Shown here piece after piece: positions 1-6,605 of a stretch of DNA of 64,000 nt. The stretch is from an uncultured Alistipes sp. (GTDB lineage: Bacteria > Bacteroidota > Bacteroidia > Bacteroidales > Rikenellaceae). The notes below the pieces were generated by a model. That model saw only the letters and a list, made by a program, of their open reading frames with translations. It did no database searches and was not told the DNA's origin. Positions within the stretch are counted from its first letter, which is position 1. Every line of letters begins with the position of its first letter. The stretch spans positions 1-64,000 of the forward strand of contig CAAGGL010000008.1 in assembly GCA_900769405.1 (NCBI GenBank), read 5' to 3'. The translations under genes were made by a program, and so were the position numbers.

Positions 1-507
1 CCAATACTCTCAGGAATCGAACCTGTAAGTTGATTATTAGAAAGACTTAAATCTATCAATGATGTCAAATTACCAATACTCTCTGGAATCGAACCGGTCA
101 GTTTATTATTAGAAAGGCCTAAAAATCTCAATGACGTCAAATTACCAATACTTTCAGGAATCGAACCCGTAAGTTGATTTTGATCAAGATATAAAGATCT
201 TAATGACGTCAAATTACCAATACTTTCAGGAATCGAACCTGTAAGTTGATTTTTAATACCAAAGTGTAAATATGTCAATGACGTCAAATTGCCAATACTC
301 TCAGGAATCGAACCTGTAAGTTGATTATTAGAAAGACTTAAATCTATCAATGATGTCAAATTACCAATACTCTCTGGAATCGAACCAGTCAGTTGATTTT
401 CATTAAGATATAAACTTCTTATTGATGTCAAATTGCCAATACTCTCAGGTATATATCCAGTTAAATTATTCTGCCATAGACGAATAGAAAGCACTGTTCC
501 ATTGTCA
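1..507 (-). repeat. Tandem 72-bp repeats encoding LRR units
   Basis: Six 72-75-bp units begin with near-identical sequence (CCAATACT on the plus strand at 1, 73, 145, 217, 292, 364 and 436). One unit (217-291) is 75 bp and adds one residue. The units around 1-72 and 292-363 are almost identical at DNA level, including the normally variable LRR positions (IDLSLSNNQ twice), which points to recent duplication or gene conversion. The array continues past the window start. Confidence 0.92.
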
Positions 508-1817
508 TTGCATATAACACCTTTCCACGTACTTACGGGTTTGTCTGAACACCAATTTGTATTATCTTTCCATTGGGCTCCGTTTGTAGCATTATAAAGG
601 TCTATCAACGCTTGTCGTTCGACTTCAAGAATTTCAGGCATACGGCTCTGCGTTACGATGATGGATTGAAGGACATCACCACCATATATGGTTATCAATG
701 CATTGCGACTCGAATCCCCATCGTACGGTGCAATATCAAAATGCAAAGTCTTAGTCTCCAAAGCGCGAGTCTGAACATACGTAACCCAATCCTTAGCATC
801 AGGCGAAATACTAACCGTAAACTCCACATTAGTCTGAATATTAAATTCAAGAGTTCCACCATCAACGGATACCTCATACTCTGATTTTGCCACAACGATC
901 GCGTCTCGTTGGGCTTGGACTACCGTAACCAATTCCGATATGCCACTCTGCTTATTGGTAAATTTGATCTCAGCAACGCGCTGATCATACTCCTCATTCG
1001 GTGCTACTTCAAAATAATAGGTATTGGTCGACATCGCACGGCTGGTATTCTCGTACAGCCAATCAACATCAGCAGGAAGTTCTACTGAAACATCGACATT
1101 GCTCTTGACCTCGACTGCAACCGAGCCGCCCTCCGAGCCAATCACATATTCGCTCTTCGAGATCACGATCGTCGGCTTCGCGCCCTCTTGATAGATCGTT
1201 ACAACCTCCTTCAATGCGCCACTCGAAATGGTTACCGTGCCCTGACGCTTGTCGCGCGAATCGTTCTCGGAAATATCGAAAACCAACGTCGAGGTTTTCA
1301 TCGCACGGGTCGTCTGGTACTTGATCCAGCTTTGCGACGCGCCATCGACCGAATAGCTGAAATCGACATTCGCCTTGACCTCAATAGCAACCGTGCCACC
1401 CTCGGCCGCAACCTCAAATTTCGACGCCGTAACGGTCAGGGCGTCTTTCTGCTTTTGGGTTACCTTGATCGTCTTTTGCACCGTGCCCGATTTGAGAATG
1501 ATCGAGGCCGAACGTTCATCGGTCGTCGCATTGGCTGCGGCGGTTACGGTGATCTGACCGTTGCCAGCTGCGCCACTCGCGGGCGTGAGCTTGCACCAAT
1601 CGTTCGCACGATCGTTGAGCACCTGTGCCGTCCAATCGCCCGAAGAGGTGAACGTAACATTCTGAGAACCACCCTCGGTCGCAAAGTTGAGAGCAGTTGT
1701 GGTTAAAGTAATGGTTGTTTGGGGTTGGGGCTGGGTCGAGCCGCCATCATCGGGGCCCTCATCAGTACAACCTACAATGGCTACCATAGCCATCAAGCAA
1801 AATAGAAAACGTTTCAT
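1..1817 (-). CDS. BACON-domain / leucine-rich-repeat lipoprotein (C-terminus beyond window)
   Basis: The reading frame starts at the ATG at 1817 and stays open to the window edge, giving at least 605 residues. The N-terminus is a lipoprotein signal with the lipobox cysteine at residue 17 (AIVGC). Four BACON-like beta-sandwich modules of about 88 residues follow (roughly 34-390), each opening with a pattern like 'EGGxVxxxV' and closing with 'VTQ' or similar. From about 393 there is an LRR N-terminal cap (ALIDLYNATNG, then a Trp-rich stretch with two Cys), then six complete 24-25-residue repeats of plant-like 'IP' type (LTGSIPESIGNLTSL). It is probably surface-anchored and involved in binding protein or glycan; the ligand cannot be told. 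Composition changes inside the gene: the first three BACON modules use GC-rich codons, while the fourth and the LRRs are AT-rich, as if the 3' half were exchanged. A -7 box lies at 1906-1913. Confidence 0.88.
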   Translation of the reverse strand, partial: MKRFLFCLMAMVAIVGCTDEGPDDGGSTQPQPQTTITLTTTALNFATEGGSQNVTFTSSGDWTAQVLNDRANDWCKLTPASGAAGNGQITVTAAANATTDERSASIILKSGTVQKTIKVTQKQKDALTVTASKFEVAAEGGTVAIEVKANVDFSYSVDGASQSWIKYQTTRAMKTSTLVFDISENDSRDKRQGTVTISSGALKEVVTIYQEGAKPTIVISKSEYVIGSEGGSVAVEVKSNVDVSVELPADVDWLYENTSRAMSTNTYYFEVAPNEEYDQRVAEIKFTNKQSGISELVTVVQAQRDAIVVAKSEYEVSVDGGTLEFNIQTNVEFTVSISPDAKDWVTYVQTRALETKTLHFDIAPYDGDSSRNALITIYGGDVLQSIIVTQSRMPEILEVERQALIDLYNATNGAQWKDNTNWCSDKPVSTWKGVICNDNGTVLSIRLWQNNLTGYIPESIGNLTSIRSLYLNENQLTGSIPESIGNLTSLIDLSLSNNQLTGSIPESIGNLTSLTYLHFGIKNQLTGSIPESIGNLTSLRSLYLDQNQLTGSIPESIGNLTSLRFLGLSNNKLTGSIPESIGNLTSLIDLSLSNNQLTGSIPESI

Positions 1818-1905
1818 AGTTATGTTGGGTTTTATTATTATTCTTACGAGTGGTTTCGGGCTGCGTTTGTACATTCTGCACCCATCTCTTCTATTTTCTC
1901 GACAA

Positions 1906-1913
1906 CAAAGTTA
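1906..1913 (-). promoter_or_regulatory. -7 box of LRR lipoprotein gene
   Basis: TAACTTTG on the minus strand matches the Bacteroidota housekeeping -7 consensus TAnnTTTG. It lies 89 bp before the ATG at 1817, leaving a leader of about 80 nt. Confidence 0.6.
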
Positions 1914-1977
1914 AGAATTTTAGCTAAGTATCTCCATAAAAATCTCAATAACAATCAACTTATATTATAAAAATCGA

Positions 1978-2112
1978 GTGACACGTTTTTCGAAAAAGGG
2001 TATATGTATAGCCCCTTTTGAATTTTATGTCACCTTAGGAAAAAACAAAAAAGGGTGACATGATTTCTAAAAAAGGGTATGTTTATAGCCCCTTTTGGAT
2101 TTCTTGTCACCC
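1978..2112. repeat. Two tandem copies of a nested palindrome, 77-bp period
   Basis: Copy 1 spans 1978-2033 and copy 2 spans 2053-2112. Each has outer arms GTGACA/TGTCAC (copy 2 extends to GGGTGACA/TGTCACCC) and inner arms AAAAAGGG/CCCCTTTT around an A/T-rich centre (TATATGTATAG or TATGTTTATAG). The outer spacing is conserved exactly at 77 bp. They sit between the LRR gene promoter and the recombinase gene. Possible roles are recombination sites, regulator-binding sites or transcribed hairpins; the sequence does not decide between these. Confidence 0.8.
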
Positions 2113-2283
2113 GTAGAATCTAAACACTAAACCTTTTTCGTAATCTGAATTTGGCGTTCGTGTTTGGTACGTCGCCTTTCAAACTTAAAAAAGTGTTTTA
2201 GCAAACGTGATGAAACCTCCTTTTTGTAAGGAATACCAAAATGAGAATTATCCACCCAATTCAGCAGATAATCCCCATATCTT

Positions 2284-3507
2284 TCATAGCAAATGCTTCA
2301 TCGCTTCGTCGATTTGCGAGTTTTCGAAGGAGTCGAGGTAGATTTGAGTAGTTTGGATATTCGAGTGTCCGAGCGATTCAGAAATCAAAGCAACATTCAC
2401 TCCCTCGCGTTTGAGTACCGTCGCATAAGTGTGGCGAGCTACGTAGGTGGTGAGGTCGGTAAAGATACCCACATCTTTTGCGACTTGCCGCAAATGAGTA
2501 TTCACTTGATGACACACTTTGTGTATGCGATTTTTCTGTTGTTGCGCCGTCAAATGAACTCGCGCGTCTAATATCGGAAATAAATAGCCCGTATCGGAAC
2601 ATTCGTCGCAATATTTTTCCACGATAGCTAACGCTTCTTTCAATAATGGCACATTTACTTCACGATGAGTTTTCCGACGCTTGTAGATCACTCGACCATT
2701 GACAATATTTTCTCGCGTCAAATATGCCATATCCACAAATGCGATTCCGCCACTTAAATATGAAAATATAAACAAATCAAGGGCTAAACGGCATTTACAG
2801 CCTTTCTGCGAAACATCAAACGTCATTATTCGATGCACCGATTCTTTATCTAATGCTCGCTTTGGTGTGCGAGTATTGAATTTTGAAAGTTTATAATCAT
2901 CGACAAATGGATTTCGCTCTTTGGATACGATTTTCGTCTTCACAGCACGGTTAAATACAGCCCGCAAAGTTCGCATTTGAAAACTAAGCGTTGTATCCTT
3001 ATTATTTTTAGAGCGCATCCAACGCTCGAAATTCTCTAAAAATAGCACATCAATTTGGCTAAAAGCGAACGACAATTCTCGACCACGATTAAATTTACGC
3101 AGTACATTATATGAATTTTGGTAGGCATACGCTGTACCAATCGAGCCTTGTTGTTTCAGATCGGCAATTAATTGTCCATAAAACTCCTCCACGCTTTGAG
3201 ATTGAGCACCCGCGTTCGTTTCCACGATGAGAGAATTTGACGTAAATTGCTCATTCATCGCCTCTTTCGATAAGATTCGAGCATTGTATTCAGATATTAC
3301 CTGAACAATGATTTGTTGAATTTGAGTACGATTTGGGCAATTTCGTTTGGGTTGATTGGTCGTAAAATCCCAATAACGAGGATTTACAGAGACCCCAAGA
3401 CTCTTCATCGAACGCTTGCCATCTTTGCTGATACGAAGCATTAGCGGGGACTCGCCATTAGCAAGCACTTTGTGGCGATAGCACACAACCGAAATAGTCG
3501 TTTTCAT
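2284..3507 (-). CDS. Tyrosine recombinase / integrase (Bacteroidota type)
   Basis: 407 residues with the domain order usual for Bacteroidales integrases: an arm-type DNA-binding N-terminus (1-90), a SAM-like core-binding domain (about 110-215) and a C-terminal catalytic domain. Visible catalytic residues are Arg358 (YVARHT), His381 (LGH) and the nucleophile Tyr390 (IYLDSF). The His of HxxR is Tyr355. The segment where the first catalytic arginine is expected reads SGGIAFVDMA, with no Arg in the usual place; the CTnDOT integrase is also known to lack the canonical first Arg, so activity is not excluded. The gene lies just downstream of the tRNA-Pro 3' end, the usual arrangement for a tRNA-targeted element extending leftwards. 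The start at 3507 fits the family N-terminus (MKTTISVVCYRHK). Confidence 0.9.
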   Translation of the reverse strand: MKTTISVVCYRHKVLANGESPLMLRISKDGKRSMKSLGVSVNPRYWDFTTNQPKRNCPNRTQIQQIIVQVISEYNARILSKEAMNEQFTSNSLIVETNAGAQSQSVEEFYGQLIADLKQQGSIGTAYAYQNSYNVLRKFNRGRELSFAFSQIDVLFLENFERWMRSKNNKDTTLSFQMRTLRAVFNRAVKTKIVSKERNPFVDDYKLSKFNTRTPKRALDKESVHRIMTFDVSQKGCKCRLALDLFIFSYLSGGIAFVDMAYLTRENIVNGRVIYKRRKTHREVNVPLLKEALAIVEKYCDECSDTGYLFPILDARVHLTAQQQKNRIHKVCHQVNTHLRQVAKDVGIFTDLTTYVARHTYATVLKREGVNVALISESLGHSNIQTTQIYLDSFENSQIDEAMKHLL

Positions 3508-3514
3508 TGATTTT

Positions 3515-3557
3515 GGTTGACGATTTGGTTGACTTTTCTTGTCGTTTTCGCGTCAAC
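3515..3557. repeat. Three GGTTGAC/GTCAAC motifs upstream of integrase
   Basis: GGTTGAC occurs at 3515-3521 and 3527-3533 (12-bp spacing), with the inverted GTCAAC at 3552-3557. All lie between the integrase start and the tRNA-Pro terminator. They could be arm-type sites for the integrase or an operator for its control; this is inference. Confidence 0.45.
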
Positions 3558-3584
3558 TGCGGGATTCTGAGCGATATGCACAAA

Positions 3585-3624
3585 AAGAAAAAAGCCTCGA
3601 TATTCGATTGAATATCAAGGCTTT
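3585..3624 (-). terminator. Terminator of tRNA-Pro
   Basis: Hairpin AAAGCCT/AGGCTTT (arms 3591-3597 and 3618-3624) with an inner ATATTC/GAATAT stem, followed on the minus strand by a T-rich run. Confidence 0.8.
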
Positions 3625-3631
3625 CGGTTAG

Positions 3632-3706
3632 TCGGGATGACTGGATTCGAACCAGCGACAACACGCCCCCCAGACGTGTACTCTAACCGGGCTGAGCTAC
3701 ATCCCG
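3632..3706 (-). tRNA. tRNA-Pro (anticodon GGG)
   Basis: A 75-nt cloverleaf. The 7-bp acceptor stem pairs CGGGATG with CATCCCG, the T-loop GTTCGAATC is present, and the anticodon loop CTGGGGG is closed by CACGT/GCGTG. CCA is not encoded. The 3' end faces the integrase gene, so it is the likely attB of the adjacent element. Confidence 0.95.
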
Positions 3707-3720
3707 TCTGTTTCGGAGCA

Positions 3721-3728
3721 CAAAAGTA
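3721..3728 (-). promoter_or_regulatory. -7 box of tRNA-Pro
   Basis: TACTTTTG on the minus strand fits TAnnTTTG, 15 bp before the tRNA 5' end. Confidence 0.5.
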
Positions 3729-3842
3729 GTAACAATTTCTGAACTTCCAAAACTTTTTGACATTTTTTTCGAAAAAAGTGATTTTTTACGCCATTTGACA
3801 ACTATTTTGCTCAATCCGCACCTTATAATTACATAAAAATCG

Positions 3843-3850
3843 TATCTTTG
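3843..3850 (+). promoter_or_regulatory. -7 box of lipoprotein gene
   Basis: TATCTTTG, 29 bp before the ATG at 3880. Confidence 0.65.
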
Positions 3851-3879
3851 GGAAATTATATCACCAAACATTACTTCGT

Positions 3880-4407
3880 ATGAAAAGATTTCTCTCAACA
3901 CTATGCGCTCTATTGGTCGCTATCGGTTTTGCGGGGTGCGAACAAAATGACTACATCTATGATTTCATCAATCCGTCGGTATGCTTTTTCGTCACCGATG
4001 CCGAAACGGGCGCAAACCTATGCGATCCTTCGGTGGCGGGCAATGTGCTCGAATGGAATGTTACCGCAACAACCGACGACGGCAAAACTTTCGGCTTGGT
4101 TGAGGACGATCCTTATACGCGTGCACTGCCATCTTATCCATTGAAACTCCGACTTACTCAACATAGTACGTTTGGCAACATTGAAGGCTGGCACGTTTCG
4201 TTTGGAGAGTGGGATCCGACCAAAGACTATCGCAACAAAAAATTTGCGATTGATTGGGGCGACGGTACTCAGACGGAGGTCGAGTTCAACCTATATGTTC
4301 GCAAGCTGAAAAAGGGCGAGGTCGACATTGACAGCTCGATATGGGTTGACGGTGAGGATCACGGAAGCGGCTACTATGATGGGTGGATAATCAATATTAA
4401 GAAATAG
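3880..4407 (+). CDS. Small lipoprotein of unknown function
   Basis: 175 residues with a lipoprotein signal ending in GFAGC (Cys at about residue 20), so probably anchored to the outer or inner membrane. The rest looks like an all-beta extracellular domain, rich in Asp and aromatic residues (CFFVTDAETG near the start, IDWGDGTQTEVEF near 130). I do not recognise the family. It has its own -7 box at 3843-3850, and the next gene (anmK) starts 55 bp downstream on the same strand, so the two may be partly co-transcribed. Confidence 0.75.
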   Translation: MKRFLSTLCALLVAIGFAGCEQNDYIYDFINPSVCFFVTDAETGANLCDPSVAGNVLEWNVTATTDDGKTFGLVEDDPYTRALPSYPLKLRLTQHSTFGNIEGWHVSFGEWDPTKDYRNKKFAIDWGDGTQTEVEFNLYVRKLKKGEVDIDSSIWVDGEDHGSGYYDGWIINIKK

Positions 4408-4462
4408 GCTCAATATACCCCGATACCATTATTTTTAGAAACCAACTATATACCAACCTACT

Positions 4463-5614
4463 ATGTACTACGCCATAGGAATTATGTCGGGAACGTCGCT
4501 CGATGGCGTCGATGCCGCGCTCGTAAAAATCGAAGGTCGCGGTGTGGCGACGCAGGTCGAGCTGATCGGTTTCACTACAACCGAGATCCCCGAATCGCTC
4601 AAAGCCGAAATTAAACGTGCCGTGAAGCCCACAACGGGCACGGTCGATCTGCTCTGTTCGCTCAACTTCAAACTCGGCTACCTCTTTGCCGATGCGGCGA
4701 AGGCCGTATGCCGCGAGAGTGGTTTCCCGATCGAGAAGGTCGATTTCATCGCCTCGCACGGACAGACCGTGTGGCATATTCCCAAGCCCAATGGCGAGTT
4801 TGCGCGCTCGACATTGCAGATTGGCGAGCCCGCCGTTATCGCCTACGAAACGGGCGTGAAGGTGATCTCGAACTTCCGCACGATGGACGTGGCGGCAGGT
4901 GGCGAGGGTGCTCCGCTGGTGCCTTATAGCGAATTTGTGCTCTACGCCTCGCCCGACGAGAATGTGGCGTTGCAGAATATCGGAGGCATTGGCAACGTGA
5001 CGGTACTGCCCTCGACAGGAAATATGGCCGATGTCTATGCATTCGATACGGGTCCGGGAAATATGATTATCGACGAGGTGATGCAGCGCCTCTATGATCG
5101 CCCCTACGACGAGGGCGGTAAGATCGCGGCAAGCGGTACGGTCAACACCAAGATGCTCGACGAGTTGATGTCGCATCCCTACATCTCGATGCCCCTGCCC
5201 AAGAGTACGGGTCGTGAGATGTTTGGTGAGCAATATACCGTGGCGATGCTCGAACGCTGGGGTTCGCTGCCCGCAGCCGACATTGTGGCGACGGCAACGG
5301 CATTCACCGCACGCACGATTGCCGAGGCGTATCGTCGTTTCGTAATTCCGAAGTGGCCCATTGGACGCACGGTGCTGGGCGGTGGTGGCGCGCACAACGC
5401 TACGTTGCGCCGTATGCTGGCCGAAGAATTGCCCGGTGTTAAGGTGATGACGCAGGACGAGATCGGTCTGTCGTCGGACGCCAAAGAGGCTATTGCATTT
5501 GCCATTATGGGTAACGAAACGATGTATGGCTACCCCTCAAATGTCTGCTCGGCAACGGGAGCAAGCCGTCCTGTAATTCTGGGCAACATCACCCCCGCAC
5601 CGCGAAAAGAGTAA
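4463..5614 (+). CDS. anmK: Anhydro-N-acetylmuramic acid kinase
   Basis: 383 residues, normal for the family. AnmK opens and phosphorylates 1,6-anhydroMurNAc, released by lytic transglycosylases, to MurNAc-6-phosphate in the cytoplasm during cell-wall recycling. The hallmark phosphate-binding motif MSGTSLDGVD is at residues 8-17. An ASHGQTVWH segment and an FDTGPGNM segment, both typical of AnmK, follow, and GGGGAHN lies near residue 310. The ATG at 4463 puts the MSGTSLDG motif at the expected distance. It links in theme to the NamZ cluster at the right end of the window, although no MurQ etherase was seen here. Confidence 0.95.
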   Translation: MYYAIGIMSGTSLDGVDAALVKIEGRGVATQVELIGFTTTEIPESLKAEIKRAVKPTTGTVDLLCSLNFKLGYLFADAAKAVCRESGFPIEKVDFIASHGQTVWHIPKPNGEFARSTLQIGEPAVIAYETGVKVISNFRTMDVAAGGEGAPLVPYSEFVLYASPDENVALQNIGGIGNVTVLPSTGNMADVYAFDTGPGNMIIDEVMQRLYDRPYDEGGKIAASGTVNTKMLDELMSHPYISMPLPKSTGREMFGEQYTVAMLERWGSLPAADIVATATAFTARTIAEAYRRFVIPKWPIGRTVLGGGGAHNATLRRMLAEELPGVKVMTQDEIGLSSDAKEAIAFAIMGNETMYGYPSNVCSATGASRPVILGNITPAPRKE

Positions 5615-5636
5615 TCGCAACAACCCGATAAAACCG

Positions 5637-5669
5637 AGAGCCGCGCCCCAATCGTTGGAGCGCGGCTCT
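5637..5669. terminator. Hairpin between convergent anmK and desulfoferrodoxin genes
   Basis: Perfect 10-bp stem AGAGCCGCGC/GCGCGGCTCT. There is no clear T-run on either side, so terminator function is only probable. Confidence 0.5.
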
Positions 5670-5728
5670 GCTTACAATAGTAATAGGAATGGTAATGGTC
5701 TTACAAAATTATCTTACGAAATCTCTTT

Positions 5729-6103
5729 TTACAGTGTAGTTTTCCACAGCCCGTGCAGGTTGCAATACTCATACACGGCAATCGGTTTCGACGAGCAGGT
5801 GCAGATGACCGCTTCGGGTTTGTCGCTCAGATTGACGCGGATACCGCCATTTTCGGTCTCAACGTAGATGAACGCGATGTGGTGCTCGGGCAGCATCGGA
5901 TGAGGCGCACTACCCACCTCGACCTTGATTGAGCAGTCGTCGATGCGGGTAACAACGGGCAGATGCTTCTCGACGCTCGCCTCGACGGTATTCGGCACGA
6001 GTTCCTCCATCTTCTCGCCACAACAAACAACAGGGACTTTCGAATCAACGATCTTCTCGATCACATTGCCGCAATGACGGCACTTATAAAACTTGGTTGC
6101 CAT
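5729..6103 (-). CDS. dfx: Desulfoferrodoxin / superoxide reductase (2Fe-SOR)
   Basis: 124 residues. It reduces superoxide to peroxide without producing oxygen, which suits an anaerobe. The N-terminal desulforedoxin iron site is complete (Cys8, Cys11, Cys27, Cys28). The catalytic iron site has its ligands His47, His68, His74, Cys114 and His117, the last two in the C-terminal CNLHGLW. It lies 29 bp downstream of a thioredoxin gene on the same strand, so the two form a likely oxidative-stress operon read from the promoter at 6528-6535. Confidence 0.95.
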   Translation of the reverse strand: MATKFYKCRHCGNVIEKIVDSKVPVVCCGEKMEELVPNTVEASVEKHLPVVTRIDDCSIKVEVGSAPHPMLPEHHIAFIYVETENGGIRVNLSDKPEAVICTCSSKPIAVYEYCNLHGLWKTTL

Positions 6104-6132
6104 AAATCTACTATGTGTTTTAAGGTTTTACA

Positions 6133-6486
6133 TTATCTCATTCTGTCGAATACCTCGCGGAGTTGCGCACGCTGCATTGCGCCCAGGCGGGTCTGCGGCA
6201 GCCCCTCGGTCGGAATAAAGAGCAGTGTCGGGATCGAACGAATACCAAACTCGTCGGCCAGCTGCTGCTCGCTCTCGACATTGACCTTATAGATATCGAC
6301 CTTGCCGGCATACTCCTCGGCGAGTTCATCGAGTATCGGCATTAACGTCTTGCAAGGACCGCACCAAGGCGCATAAAAATCGACCAGCGCAGGGCGGTTG
6401 CCTAAATATTTCCATTGAGTGGGACTATTCTCGATATCTGCGATTCGAGTCAGGAATTCGCCTCGTGTAAGATTGATAGTTGCCAT
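6133..6486 (-). CDS. Thioredoxin
   Basis: 117 residues. Active site WCGPC at residues 41-45 and cis-proline in RSIPT, a single thioredoxin fold with no signal peptide. A short N-terminal extension precedes the first strand (VDFYAPW). It is the first gene of a pair with the superoxide reductase and probably serves as a cytoplasmic disulfide reductant under oxidative stress. Confidence 0.92.
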   Translation of the reverse strand: MATINLTRGEFLTRIADIENSPTQWKYLGNRPALVDFYAPWCGPCKTLMPILDELAEEYAGKVDIYKVNVESEQQLADEFGIRSIPTLLFIPTEGLPQTRLGAMQRAQLREVFDRMR

Positions 6487-6527
6487 AGTATTAATAGTTT
6501 TTGTGTGTTATCGTTTGTTTGCTGGGA

Positions 6528-6535
6528 CAAAGATA
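6528..6535 (-). promoter_or_regulatory. -7 box of thioredoxin-superoxide reductase operon
   Basis: TATCTTTG on the minus strand, 42 bp before the thioredoxin ATG. Confidence 0.65.
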
Positions 6536-6605
6536 ATACACGAAAAGCCATTTGTCAAATTGATGATTTTTATGGCAATATAAGAGAATTTTATAATACA
6601 GTGGA

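Larger units (their letters stand above)
1818..2283. other. Intergenic region between LRR lipoprotein and recombinase
   Basis: AT-rich stretch of 466 bp with no convincing ORF. It contains the probable LRR-gene promoter at 1906-1913 and two copies of a nested palindrome at 1978-2112. Nothing recognisable was seen in 2113-2283. Confidence 0.7.

Noticed and set aside
1..507. CRISPR-like array suggested by regular 72-bp repeats
   Set aside because: The repeats are coding, in phase with LRR units, and lack the unique-spacer structure of CRISPR.
1188..1706. 172-codon plus-strand frame inside the LRR lipoprotein gene
   Set aside because: The minus strand encodes a continuous lipoprotein with four BACON modules, so this is a shadow.
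1978..2112. IS-element terminal inverted repeats
   Set aside because: The arms are too close together (about 55 bp) and no transposase lies between or beside them; the neighbour is a tyrosine recombinase.
4397..5395. 332-codon minus-strand frame opposite anmK
   Set aside because: Antisense shadow of a clear anmK gene.
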